From Bradyrhizobium diazoefficiens (GTDB lineage Bacteria > Pseudomonadota > Alphaproteobacteria > Rhizobiales > Xanthobacteraceae), in the NCBI RefSeq assembly GCF_018131015.1, contig NZ_JAFCJJ010000005.1:1-64000 (forward strand): a stretch of DNA of 64,000 nucleotides. The letters run 5' to 3'. This document shows, one piece after another, positions 36,963 through 45,374 of this stretch. The translations under genes and the position numbers were made by a program. The notes under the pieces are model-generated. The model had not been told where the DNA came from and ran no database searches. It saw only the letters and a list, made by a program, of their open reading frames with translations. Positions within the stretch are counted from its first letter, which is position 1, and the number at the start of each line of letters is the position of its first letter.

Positions 36963-37084
36963 GTCGTCCTGGCGAAAGCCAGGACCCATTACCCCGGTCG
37001 AATGTCCTTGAAATGCGGTTTGGCGACGACATCGCGTAACAACGAAGATTTGTGGTAATGGGTCCTGGCTTTCGCCAGGACGAC
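36963..37084. repeat. 122-bp element with perfect 31-bp inverted repeats and nested hairpins
   Basis: The left arm (36963-36993) and right arm (37054-37084) are exact reverse complements over 31 bases and enclose 60 bp. Each arm contains its own hairpin, an 8-bp stem with tetraloop GAAA (left) or TTTC (right). It fills the gap between the small membrane protein and the SDR gene and ends 54 bp before the SDR start. No open frame lies inside. Confidence 0.85.
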
Positions 37085-37138
37085 ATTGGAGAGCCACTCC
37101 GTCTCGTTCGTGCACGACCAACAAAAAGGAGCCCAACA

Positions 37139-37909
37139 ATGGATCTCGGTCTGAAGGGAAAGAACGCCATCGTCCTCGGCGGCACGCGCGGCATCGGGCG
37201 GGCGATCGCGGCGACGCTCGCCGGTGAAGGCGCCAACGTCGCGGTGTGCGCACGCAACGCCGATCAGGTTGCCGCCACCGTCGCGGAGCTGAAGGCGAGC
37301 GGCGTTCGCGCCACCGGCGGTCCCGTGGACGTCACCGACGGCGCGGCGCTGAAATCCTGGATCGAGGGCGCCGCAACGGAGCTCGGCGGCGTCGACCTGC
37401 TGTTCTCCAATGCCGGCGCGATGGCGCAAGGTGGCGATCCCGCATCATGGGAGCAGAACTTCCGGCTCGACGTGCTCGGCGCCGTGCATGCCTTCGATGC
37501 CGCGCGGCCGTTCCTCGAAGCGAGTGGCGCGAAGAGCGGCGATGCCGCCTTCGTCATCATCTCCTCGGTCTCGGCCGCGCAGGCCGATCTCGCAAGCTCC
37601 TACGGCCCGATCAAGGCGGCGCTGATCCACATGGCCAAGGGCCTGGCGCGGCAATACGCAAAGAAGAAGATCCGCGTGAACGTGGTGTCGCCCGGCACGG
37701 TCTATTTCAAGGGCGGCGTCTGGAACATGATCGAGCAGAACATGCCGGACCGCTACAACGACGCGATGAAACGCAACCCGACCGGCCGCATGGCAACGCC
37801 GCAGGAGATCGCGAATGCCGCGGTGTTTCTGGCGAGCCCGGTGTCGGCATTCACGACGGGCTCGAATCTTGTCGTGGACGGAGCGATCTCGAACCGGGTG
37901 AATTTTTAG
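37139..37909 (+). CDS. short-chain dehydrogenase/reductase
   Basis: 256-residue classical SDR oxidoreductase with a Rossmann fold. The cofactor loop is VLGGTRGIGRAIA (TGxxxGIG-type, with Arg after it favouring NADP(H)), followed by LFSNAGAMAQ (NAG motif). The active site is Ser in VIISSVSAAQAD with Tyr and Lys in SSYGPIKAALIH, at standard spacing. The C-terminal ASPVSAFTTGSNLVVDGAIS is the usual substrate-loop ending. AAAAGGAG lies 8 nt before the ATG. No pathway neighbours help with the substrate. Confidence 0.9.
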   Translation: MDLGLKGKNAIVLGGTRGIGRAIAATLAGEGANVAVCARNADQVAATVAELKASGVRATGGPVDVTDGAALKSWIEGAATELGGVDLLFSNAGAMAQGGDPASWEQNFRLDVLGAVHAFDAARPFLEASGAKSGDAAFVIISSVSAAQADLASSYGPIKAALIHMAKGLARQYAKKKIRVNVVSPGTVYFKGGVWNMIEQNMPDRYNDAMKRNPTGRMATPQEIANAAVFLASPVSAFTTGSNLVVDGAISNRVNF

Positions 37910-37961
37910 AGGGCACGCTGTCATCGCCCGGCTGACGACTGAGGGTTTGGCTTCTCGCCCC

Positions 37962-38019
37962 GTCATCCTGAGGTGCGAGGCATGGGACGCACCGCGTCCC
38001 ATGGGAGCCTCGAAGGATG
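37962..38019. repeat. REP-like hairpin element, copy D
   Basis: Family ends GTCATCCTGAGGTGCGAGG and GGGAGCCTCGAAGGATG enclose a 10-bp perfect stem CATGGGACGC / GCGTCCCATG. A shorter relative (copy E) follows at 38041-38089, so the two lie in tandem between convergent genes. Confidence 0.75.
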
Positions 38020-38040
38020 CACGACCCGGATGCAGCGGGG

Positions 38041-38089
38041 CCGTCGCCCTTCGAGGGCCGCTGAAGAAGCGGCCACCTCAGGGTGACGG
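38041..38089. repeat. REP-like hairpin element, copy E
   Basis: Outer sequences CGCCCTTCGAGGGCC and CCACCTCAGGGTGACGG enclose the stem GGCCGCT / AGCGGCC. It lies between the SDR and dnaE2 stops and may help end both transcripts. Confidence 0.6.
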
Positions 38090-38115
38090 TCATAGATGAT
38101 CCGTAGTGACGCACC

Positions 38116-41100
38116 TCAATGAAAGTCCCGCGACGGCGGCAGGATGCGGACGTTGCGGGGGTGGCGGAGTTTTTGCGCGGGCATGTCGGCGTGGTCGCGG
38201 CGGTCGTCGTTGAGGGGCTCGATCAGGGTCGATGGCAGCGGATGCTGGCGGCTCAGGGCATCATTGGCGAGCCCGACCAGGTCGTGCGAACGGTCGACCA
38301 TGCGCTGGGCGATGAGGTGCGTCACCTTCTCGGGACTGCTCTGGATATAGCCCTCGACCAGGACGAGGCGCGCGCCCATCACCTCCTTGCGGTACTGTTC
38401 CATGATTTTGGGCCACACCACGACATTGGCGATGCCGGTTTCGTCCTCCAGCGTCATGAACACGACGCCGCTGGCGCTGCCCGGCCGCTGTCGCACCAGC
38501 ACCACGCCAGCGCAGCGGACGCGGCGCCGCTCGTTCTCGTGGCTGATCTCCTTGCAGGCGACGATGTGCTCGCGCGAAAACATCTCGCGCAAAAATTCCA
38601 TCGGATGGCCCTTCAGCGACAGGCGGATGGTCTGGTAGTCCGCGACCACCTGCTCAGGCTGCGGCATCACCGGCAACGGCTTTGCCTGCTCATCCGGCTG
38701 CTCGCGCGCGGCGGCCGCCTCGAACAGCGGCAGCGGCACATCGTCGGACAGCCGCCGCACCTGCCACAGCGCCTCGCGGCGGTCGAGCCCGAGCGAGCGG
38801 AACGCATCGGCGTCCGCGAGCAGGATCAGCGCGCGCTTGGGCAGGCCGGTGTCGCGGGCGAAGTCTTCGAGCGAGGTGAAGGGCCGCCGGTTGCGGGCGG
38901 CGACGATGCGGTCGGCCCAGTCTTCCGGGCTAACATAGGGCTTGCCCTGCTGCTTCGCCTGCTCCCGTTTGAGGCGTTCCTCATCTTCATCCAGCCAGTG
39001 AAAGCCGTCGATCTGGCGGAAGCCGAGCCGCACGGCGCAGTATTTTCCATCCGTGTTCTCCAGCGTGTTCTGCGCAAAGCTGTAGGACACGTCGATCTCG
39101 CGCACCTCGACGCCGTTCTTGCGGGCATCGCCGACGATCTGCGCCGGGGCGTAAAAGCCCATCGGCTGCGAGTTGAGCAGGCCGCAGCAGAAGGCGTCGG
39201 GGTGGTAATGCTTCAGCCATGACGAGATGTAGACGAGTTGGGCAAAGCTCGCCGCATGGCTTTCCGGAAAGCCATAGGAGCCGAAGCCCTTGATCTGGTC
39301 GAAGCAGCTTCTGGCGAAGTCGGCATCATAGCCGCGCGCGACCATGTTGCCGATCAGCTTGTCCTCGTATTTGCCGATGGTGCCGACATTGCGGAACGTC
39401 GCCATCGAGCGGCGCAGGCCATTGGCCTCCTCGGGGGTGAATTTTGCCGCCTCGATCGCAATGCGCATGGCCTGCTCCTGGAACAGGGGCACGCCCTTGG
39501 TCTTGTGCAGCACCTTGTAAAGCTCGTCGGCCGGCCCATGCTCGGGCGATGGCGAGGGATAGCTCACCTTTTCCTGGCCGTTCCGCCGCCGCAGATAGGG
39601 ATGCACCATGTCGCCCTGGATCGGTCCCGGCCGCACGATCGCGACCTCGATGACGAGGTCGTAGAAGGTCCGCGGCTTCAGGCGCGGCAGCATGTTCATC
39701 TGCGCGCGACTCTCGACCTGGAATACGCCGAGCGACTCGCCGGCACACAGCATATCGTAAACCCTGGGATCGTCCTGCGGCACGGTCGCGAGCACCCAGC
39801 GCTTGCCCTTGTGATCCGCGATCAAGTCAAAACATTTGCGGATGCAGGTCAGCATGCCCAGCGCCAGCACGTCGACCTTCATCATGCTGAGCGCGTCGAC
39901 GTCGTCCTTGTCCCATTCAATGAAAGTGCGGTCGTCCATCGCGGCGTTGCCGATCGGGACATAGGTGTCGAGCCGGTCCTGGGTCAGCACATAGCCGCCG
40001 ACATGCTGGGAGAGGTGGCGCGGGAATTCGATCAGCTCGGTCGCAAGCTCGACCGCGAGGTTGATCATGGGATTTTTGGGATCGAGCCCGGCCTGCCTGA
40101 CCTGCATGTCGTTGAGACCGCTGCCCCAGCTGCCCCAGACGGTGTCGGCGAGCGCGGCGGTGACGTCCTCGGTCAGGCCCAGCGCCTTGCCGACGTCGCG
40201 GATGGCGCTGCGCGGACGATAATGGATGATTGTGGCGATGATCGCGGCGCGGTGGCGGCCGTAGCGGCGATAAACATATTGCATCACCTCCTCGCGCCGC
40301 GAATGCTCGAAATCGACGTCGATGTCCGGCGGCTCCAGCCGCTCCTTGGAGATGAAGCGCTCGAACAGCAGATCGACCTTGGTCGGGTCGACCGAGGTGA
40401 TGCCGAGCACGTAGCACACGGCCGAATTCGCCGCCGATCCCCGCCCCTGGCACAGGATGTTCTGGCTGCGCGCGTAATGGACGATGTCGTGCACGGTGAG
40501 AAAATAGTGTGCGTATTTCAGCTCGGCGATCAGCGCGAGCTCCTTCTTCAGGGTGGCGCGCAGCTTGTCGTCGATCCTGCCGCCGAAATATTTGTCGACG
40601 CCCGCCCAGGTCAGATCCTCCAGATGCCCCTGCGCGGTCTTGCCCGGCGGCACCGGCTCGTCCGGATACTGGTATTTGAGCTGGTCGAGCGAGAAGTCGA
40701 TCCGGTCGGCAAAGCGCATGGTCTCGGCGACCGCTTGCGGAAAATCGCGGAACAGCCGCGACATCTCCCTTGGTGTCTTCAGGAAGCGCTCGGCATTGGC
40801 TTCCAGCTTGCGTCCGACCGCCTCGATCGTGGTCTTTTCCCGGATGCAGGTCAGCACGTCCTGGAGCGGACGGCGGGCGGGATGGTGATAGAGCACCTCG
40901 TTGGTCGCGAGCAGCGCGACACCGGCCATGCCTGCGAGATCGTCGAGCCGCGCCAGGCGCCGCCGGTCGTCGCCGCGATAGAGCAGGCTCGCCGCCAGCC
41001 ACACGCCCTCGGCGCGACTGTCCCTGAGCTTTGCCAGAACATCCAGCGCCTGCGCCGGCTCGAAGCGATGCGGCAGTGTCAGGACCAGGAGCTGGCCTTC

Positions 41101-41484
41101 CGAGAACTCCAGGAGATCGGCGAAGGTGAGACGGCACTCGCCCTTCTCGATCCGCGTGATGTCGTCGCCGCGCTTGCCCCTGGTGAGGAGCTGGCACAGC
41201 CGGCCATAGGCGGCGCGGTCGCGCGGATAAACCAGGATGTCGGGCGTGCCATCGCTGAAGACGATGCGCGCGCCGATCAGGAGCTTTGGCTTGTGCAGCA
41301 CCTTGTCATTGTCGAGCTCCTTGTAGGCCCGCACCACGCCGGCGAGCGTGTTGTGATCGGCAATGCCGATCGCGGCAATGCCGAGGAGGCTGGCCTGGTG
41401 CACATAGGCGCGCGGATCCGAGCCGCCGCGCAGGAAGGAGAAGTTGGTGGTGATGCCGATCTCGGCATAGGCTGATGTGGTCAT
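38116..41484 (-). CDS. dnaE2: error-prone DNA polymerase DnaE2 (ImuC)
   Basis: Alpha-subunit-like C-family polymerase for damage-induced translesion synthesis with ImuA and ImuB. From the ATG at 41484 the protein has 1122 residues. It starts with the PHP domain (YAEIGITTNFSFLRGGSDP), then the polymerase palm with its acidic active site (PDIDVDFEHSRREEV), fingers, and a C-terminal OB-like part (CAGVVLVRQRPGSASGVVFMTLEDE). The PHP start TTNFSFLRGGS is characteristic of DnaE2 rather than replicative DnaE. Its start overlaps the imuB stop by 4 bp. The operon has a LexA box 66 bp before imuA, so it should be SOS-induced. Confidence 0.95.
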   Translation of the reverse strand: MTTSAYAEIGITTNFSFLRGGSDPRAYVHQASLLGIAAIGIADHNTLAGVVRAYKELDNDKVLHKPKLLIGARIVFSDGTPDILVYPRDRAAYGRLCQLLTRGKRGDDITRIEKGECRLTFADLLEFSEGQLLVLTLPHRFEPAQALDVLAKLRDSRAEGVWLAASLLYRGDDRRRLARLDDLAGMAGVALLATNEVLYHHPARRPLQDVLTCIREKTTIEAVGRKLEANAERFLKTPREMSRLFRDFPQAVAETMRFADRIDFSLDQLKYQYPDEPVPPGKTAQGHLEDLTWAGVDKYFGGRIDDKLRATLKKELALIAELKYAHYFLTVHDIVHYARSQNILCQGRGSAANSAVCYVLGITSVDPTKVDLLFERFISKERLEPPDIDVDFEHSRREEVMQYVYRRYGRHRAAIIATIIHYRPRSAIRDVGKALGLTEDVTAALADTVWGSWGSGLNDMQVRQAGLDPKNPMINLAVELATELIEFPRHLSQHVGGYVLTQDRLDTYVPIGNAAMDDRTFIEWDKDDVDALSMMKVDVLALGMLTCIRKCFDLIADHKGKRWVLATVPQDDPRVYDMLCAGESLGVFQVESRAQMNMLPRLKPRTFYDLVIEVAIVRPGPIQGDMVHPYLRRRNGQEKVSYPSPSPEHGPADELYKVLHKTKGVPLFQEQAMRIAIEAAKFTPEEANGLRRSMATFRNVGTIGKYEDKLIGNMVARGYDADFARSCFDQIKGFGSYGFPESHAASFAQLVYISSWLKHYHPDAFCCGLLNSQPMGFYAPAQIVGDARKNGVEVREIDVSYSFAQNTLENTDGKYCAVRLGFRQIDGFHWLDEDEERLKREQAKQQGKPYVSPEDWADRIVAARNRRPFTSLEDFARDTGLPKRALILLADADAFRSLGLDRREALWQVRRLSDDVPLPLFEAAAAREQPDEQAKPLPVMPQPEQVVADYQTIRLSLKGHPMEFLREMFSREHIVACKEISHENERRRVRCAGVVLVRQRPGSASGVVFMTLEDETGIANVVVWPKIMEQYRKEVMGARLVLVEGYIQSSPEKVTHLIAQRMVDRSHDLVGLANDALSRQHPLPSTLIEPLNDDRRDHADMPAQKLRHPRNVRILPPSRDFH

Positions 41485-43073
41485 GCGAAGAGGCCGTGCA
41501 CATACCAGTTGGGGGACACGGGCTTGCCGTCGTCGTCGAACGCCTCCCCCTCGTAAAGACCGTCGCGAAAAATCCAGAAGCGCAGACCCTCGGCATCCTC
41601 GATACGGAAGTAGTCCCGCGTGAGCTGCCTGCCGTCCTGCCGCCACCATTCCATCGCGATGCGTTCCGGCCCCTCCACCCGCACCACGGCATGCAGCGCG
41701 CGGCGCCAGGTGAATTGATGCGGCGGGCCATCGGGCACGGTCGCAAACGGCACCTTGATCGGCTCCGGCTTGTCGAACAGCCGCAAGGGGCGCAGCGGCG
41801 GCTCGCTCTCGGCGCGCGCCGGCCATTCAGCCTGCATGGCGGCGGCGAGATGATGCTGGGCAGGTGCGGCCAGCACCGCGCATTCGGGGATATGGGTGTC
41901 CTGCGGCAGGTGCACGACGATGCGCTTTCCGCCGATACGCGCGGCGATGCGGTCAATCAGCGCGGCGAGCTCGTCATTGTCGTGGACGTGCGCATCGAGA
42001 TCGCGCTGCTCCTGGACCACGATCTCGGTGCGGCTCGCCGACAGCCGCACCATGTCGAAGCCGAAGCCGGGATCGAGGGGATCGGCGAGCGCATCGAGCC
42101 GTTCGCGAAACAGGCGGTCGATCACCGCGCTTCGCGTCACCGGCCGGCCGGTCTCGACCATGATCGCGCGCACCACGCCGTCGGTGCGGAAGAAGGCGGC
42201 TTCCAGCCGCCGCGCGCCCTTGCCCTGCTTCTCCATGGACGCGATCAAGGTGTCGGCGAGCCGCGACAGCGTCATCGCGATCATGGTGTCGGTCGCGATC
42301 GGCTCAGCGAAACGTTTTTCGACGATGTAGTCGGGCAGCGGTTTTCGCGGATTGATCGGCGCATCGCCCTCGCCCAGCGCATGCGCGAGCAGGGTCGAGA
42401 ACCGCGCGCCGAACCGCGCCGTGATCTCGTGGGTGCTGCGCGATGCGACATCGCCGATGGTCTTCAGCCCGGCGCGGCGCAAGCCGATAGTGATGGCCTC
42501 GCCCGCCCCGAGCGCGGACACCGGCAGCCGGCTGATCGCCGCCGCCTCGCCGCCATCGGCGACAATGATGCCGGGCGTCTGCCGCGTCAGCGTGCGCGCG
42601 CAGACCGAGGTGCCGGCGATCGCCGCGCTGACGGCAAAGCCCTGGCGGGCGAGCGCGCGCACGAGCGTCTGCAACAACGCCGCCTCGCCGCCGAACAGAT
42701 GTGCGCAGCCGGTGATGTCCAGGAACAGCCCGTGCGGCGGATCCAGCGCCACCAGCGGTGTGAAGCGGTCGCACCAGTCGGCGATGTCGCTGAGCGTCTT
42801 GGCATCGGCCACGACATCGGCGTCGAACACCTGCAGGTCCGGGCACATCGCCCGGGCATTGGCGAGGGGCTGGCCGATATGCAGGCCGAGGCGTTCGGCG
42901 GCCTCGTCCAGCGCATGGATCACCAGCGCATTGCTGTCCTTGATGACGACGATGCTCGGCTCATTGGTCTTACCCAGCCCGGCGCCGTTGAAGAACCGCT
43001 GGATCCGGTCGATGGGCAGGCGCGGCAGCCACAGGCTGAGAATGCGCCGACGGCTCAGAGAACTGGCACTCAT
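41481..43073 (-). CDS. imuB: ImuB, Y-family-like accessory protein of DnaE2 mutasome
   Basis: 530-residue inactive Y-family polymerase relative that links ImuA and DnaE2 to the beta clamp. It opens with RILSLWLPRLPIDRIQRF and has the Y-family fold (LGLHIGQPLANARAMCPDLQ, later ALGAGEAITIGLRRAGLKTIGDVA as helix-hairpin-helix-like region). It lacks the run of acidic catalytic residues. The start is the ATG at 43073, as no later start precedes the conserved N-terminus. It therefore overlaps the 3' end of imuA by 104 bp in another frame. The stop overlaps dnaE2 by 4 bp. Confidence 0.92.
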   Translation of the reverse strand: MSASSLSRRRILSLWLPRLPIDRIQRFFNGAGLGKTNEPSIVVIKDSNALVIHALDEAAERLGLHIGQPLANARAMCPDLQVFDADVVADAKTLSDIADWCDRFTPLVALDPPHGLFLDITGCAHLFGGEAALLQTLVRALARQGFAVSAAIAGTSVCARTLTRQTPGIIVADGGEAAAISRLPVSALGAGEAITIGLRRAGLKTIGDVASRSTHEITARFGARFSTLLAHALGEGDAPINPRKPLPDYIVEKRFAEPIATDTMIAMTLSRLADTLIASMEKQGKGARRLEAAFFRTDGVVRAIMVETGRPVTRSAVIDRLFRERLDALADPLDPGFGFDMVRLSASRTEIVVQEQRDLDAHVHDNDELAALIDRIAARIGGKRIVVHLPQDTHIPECAVLAAPAQHHLAAAMQAEWPARAESEPPLRPLRLFDKPEPIKVPFATVPDGPPHQFTWRRALHAVVRVEGPERIAMEWWRQDGRQLTRDYFRIEDAEGLRFWIFRDGLYEGEAFDDDGKPVSPNWYVHGLFA

Positions 43074-43758
43074 CACATTTCCATTCCATGATCCACCGGC
43101 CGCACGGGCCATGACGATTGCGCAACAGCTCGGCATCGAAGCGCGGCGCGCCCCAGGCACTCCACATCTGCCCCGGCGGCGAATGCGCCGTGCGCAGCAT
43201 CCATCGTGTCTCCGCGGTCGACGGCAAAGGTTGCGCGGCCATCCGCAGCAACAGGCCGGTGACGCCGGATGATTGCGCCGCCAATGTCAGCTTGCGGCTT
43301 GCCACGAGATCGAGCTGCCTCGTCTCGCCCCAGAGCTCGAGCACGACGGCGCCGAGCGCATCGCAGGCCAGCGCATCGGCCGAGGTGCGCAGCGCGCTCT
43401 CCACGTCGGCCGCGCGCACCATCACCACGCGGCGCGGATCGAGCCCGAGCTCGGCGAGCCCGCTCATCGACAGCGCGCCCATTTCAATGTCCGAAAAATC
43501 CTGCCGCACCCACAACAACGGACGGTCCACCGTCACGCGGCCCGCAAGGGCGGTGACGAAACCCGTCGCAGCCGTCCCTTGCGGCCCGGCGCAAAACACC
43601 TCGTGGATGGCGGCGCGCGCGAGCCCGCCCTTCAGCGCGCGGTCCACCTCGCCATGGCCCAGCGCGACGCGATCGCGATGATGGGTGATCTCCGCCGTCT
43701 CGATGCGCTCGATCTGGCCACGCAAGGTCGCAAGCGCGCTTGTCCGTGCGCCGCTCAT
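42970..43758 (-). CDS. imuA: ImuA, RecA-like accessory protein of DnaE2 mutasome
   Basis: 262-residue RecA-fold protein, first gene of the SOS cassette imuA-imuB-dnaE2. Recognisable are GLARAAIHEVFCAGPQGTAATGF, where the P-loop of RecA would lie but is degenerate, PLLWVRQDFSDIEMG, and the C-terminal ELLRNRHGPCGRWIMEW that is conserved in alphaproteobacterial ImuA. ImuA inhibits or tunes RecA and is needed for DnaE2-dependent mutagenesis. The last 34 codons are also read in another frame as the start of imuB. A perfect LexA box lies 66 bp upstream of its start. Confidence 0.92.
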   Translation of the reverse strand: MSGARTSALATLRGQIERIETAEITHHRDRVALGHGEVDRALKGGLARAAIHEVFCAGPQGTAATGFVTALAGRVTVDRPLLWVRQDFSDIEMGALSMSGLAELGLDPRRVVMVRAADVESALRTSADALACDALGAVVLELWGETRQLDLVASRKLTLAAQSSGVTGLLLRMAAQPLPSTAETRWMLRTAHSPPGQMWSAWGAPRFDAELLRNRHGPCGRWIMEWKCDECQFSEPSAHSQPVAAAPAHRPDPAVLQRRRAG

Positions 43759-43823
43759 ACACGCCGCTCCTTCAGGTGTGATGGCCGGTGGCTCTCAAAA
43801 GAAAACCAGCGGCTGGCTCATTT

Positions 43824-43838
43824 GTTCATGATATGTTC
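43824..43838. promoter_or_regulatory. LexA (SOS) box between imuA and the UdgX fusion gene
   Basis: GTTC-N7-GTTC, the alphaproteobacterial LexA operator, is matched exactly at 43824-43838 with an AT-rich centre. It lies 66 bp before imuA (minus) and 86 bp before the UdgX gene (plus), with AT-rich promoter-like DNA directly beside it (TAATATAAA at 43839-43847). One site could therefore repress both transcripts. Confidence 0.92.
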
Positions 43839-43923
43839 TAATATAAAGCTAACGGGGCTGGAAGAGTCAACCGAATTGGCAAGCTCTCGGATTCATGAGC
43901 GGAATCAAGAGGATTCAGGTATC

Positions 43924-45324
43924 ATGTACCTCATCATTCTCGACAGCGAGACCGATTTCGACGGTTGGCGCACAGCCGCGCGCACGCTTGCCTTGCATCA
44001 CGTCGCGCCGGAGGACGTGAGGTGGAGCGTGCAGGGCCAAACCAGCGACCTGATGCCGCCCGGCCTCGCGGAAGCGCCTCCCCACCTTCCGTCCACCGAG
44101 ACCGAAAGCAGCTTCAGCGTGCCGGCTCATTTCCTTGCGCTCGCGCGCGTCGCAATCCTGCATCGCGACGGCGAACGCTTTGCCCTGCTCTATCGTTTGC
44201 TGTGGCGCTTGAAGGTCGATCACGATCTTCTGGACAGGATGACCGATCCCGACGTGACGCAGCCTGCCGCGATGGCCGACAGCGTGCGGCGCGACGCGCA
44301 GCGGATGCGCGAGACCGTCCGTTTCCGCGAGATCGGGCGTGAGCAGAAGGCGCATTACGCGGCCTGGTTCGAACCGGAGCACCACATCGTCGCATTCACC
44401 GCGCCGTTCTTCGCCCGCCGCTTCGCCGACATGCCCTGGTCGATCCTGACGCCCGATGTCTGCGCGCATTGGGATGGTCATGCGGTCTCCTTCACCCCGG
44501 GAATCAGCCGGGCCGAGCGGCCCGCGCCGGGCCGCCTCGAGGAAACCTGGCGCCGCCATTTTCAGCCGCGCCGGATGTCGACGCCTGCAGCGCAGGCAAA
44601 CCGCAGGAACCTCCAGGAAGCATCGATACTTGAACCCCTGCTCGCTGATGCCGAACGCTGGACCGGCGGACGGATCGCCCCACGGCCGGAGGCTCCCATG
44701 GCAGCCAGGACCAAACCCGCCGACGATCTCGACGCACTCCGCGAGGAGGCCGCGCATTGCCGCGCCTGCCCGCTCTACAAGGATGCAACGCAGACCGTGT
44801 TCGGCGAGGGGCCGCAGTCCGCCAACATCATGCTGGTCGGCGAGCAGCCCGGCGACAAGGAGGACCTCGCCGGCCATCCCTTCGTCGGCCCCGCCGGCCA
44901 GATGCTCGACCGCGCGCTAACGGAAGCCGGCGTCGACCGCAAGAAGGTCTATGTCACCAACGCGGTGAAGCACTTCAAATTCGTGCCGCGCGGCAAGATC
45001 CGCCTGCACCAGAAACCGGCGACGCCGGAGATCCGGGCGTGCCGTCAGTGGTACGAGCGGGAAGTCTCGGTCATCCAGCCCGATCTCATCGTGGCGATGG
45101 GCGCCACCGCCGCGCAAAGCGTGTTCGGCAAGATCACGCCGATCGGCAAGACCCGCGGCCGGCTCATCGACCTCCCCGACGATCGCAAGGCGCTGGTGAC
45201 GGTGCATCCGTCCTATCTGCTGCGGCTCCCCGACCCGAAAGCCAGGGCGCTGGAATATCAGCGCTTCGTCGACGACCTGAAGATCGCGGCGGGGCTGCAG
45301 AAGAAATCCGCGCACGCCGCCTGA
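43924..45324 (+). CDS. DUF4130 domain fused to UdgX-family uracil-DNA glycosylase
   Basis: 466-residue two-domain protein. Residues 1-250 form a DUF4130 (TIGR03915-like) domain: YLIILDSETDFDGWRTAAR and FREIGREQKAHYAAWFEPEH, function unknown. Residues 265-460 are a UdgX-type uracil-DNA glycosylase: iron-sulfur cysteines near 279, 282 and 373 (HCRACPLYKD, RACRQWY), active site GEQPGDKED at 306-314, and VHPS at 427-430. The UdgX-specific loop reads GKIRLHQKP, placing His362 where the mycobacterial enzyme uses His109 to bind uracil-DNA covalently. It is divergent from the SOS imuA operon with a shared LexA box. Confidence 0.9.
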   Translation: MYLIILDSETDFDGWRTAARTLALHHVAPEDVRWSVQGQTSDLMPPGLAEAPPHLPSTETESSFSVPAHFLALARVAILHRDGERFALLYRLLWRLKVDHDLLDRMTDPDVTQPAAMADSVRRDAQRMRETVRFREIGREQKAHYAAWFEPEHHIVAFTAPFFARRFADMPWSILTPDVCAHWDGHAVSFTPGISRAERPAPGRLEETWRRHFQPRRMSTPAAQANRRNLQEASILEPLLADAERWTGGRIAPRPEAPMAARTKPADDLDALREEAAHCRACPLYKDATQTVFGEGPQSANIMLVGEQPGDKEDLAGHPFVGPAGQMLDRALTEAGVDRKKVYVTNAVKHFKFVPRGKIRLHQKPATPEIRACRQWYEREVSVIQPDLIVAMGATAAQSVFGKITPIGKTRGRLIDLPDDRKALVTVHPSYLLRLPDPKARALEYQRFVDDLKIAAGLQKKSAHAA

Positions 45325-45374
45325 AGGATCCGTGCGATGCACGGGCCCTCTTCTTTCGTGATTCAGGCTCCGCC

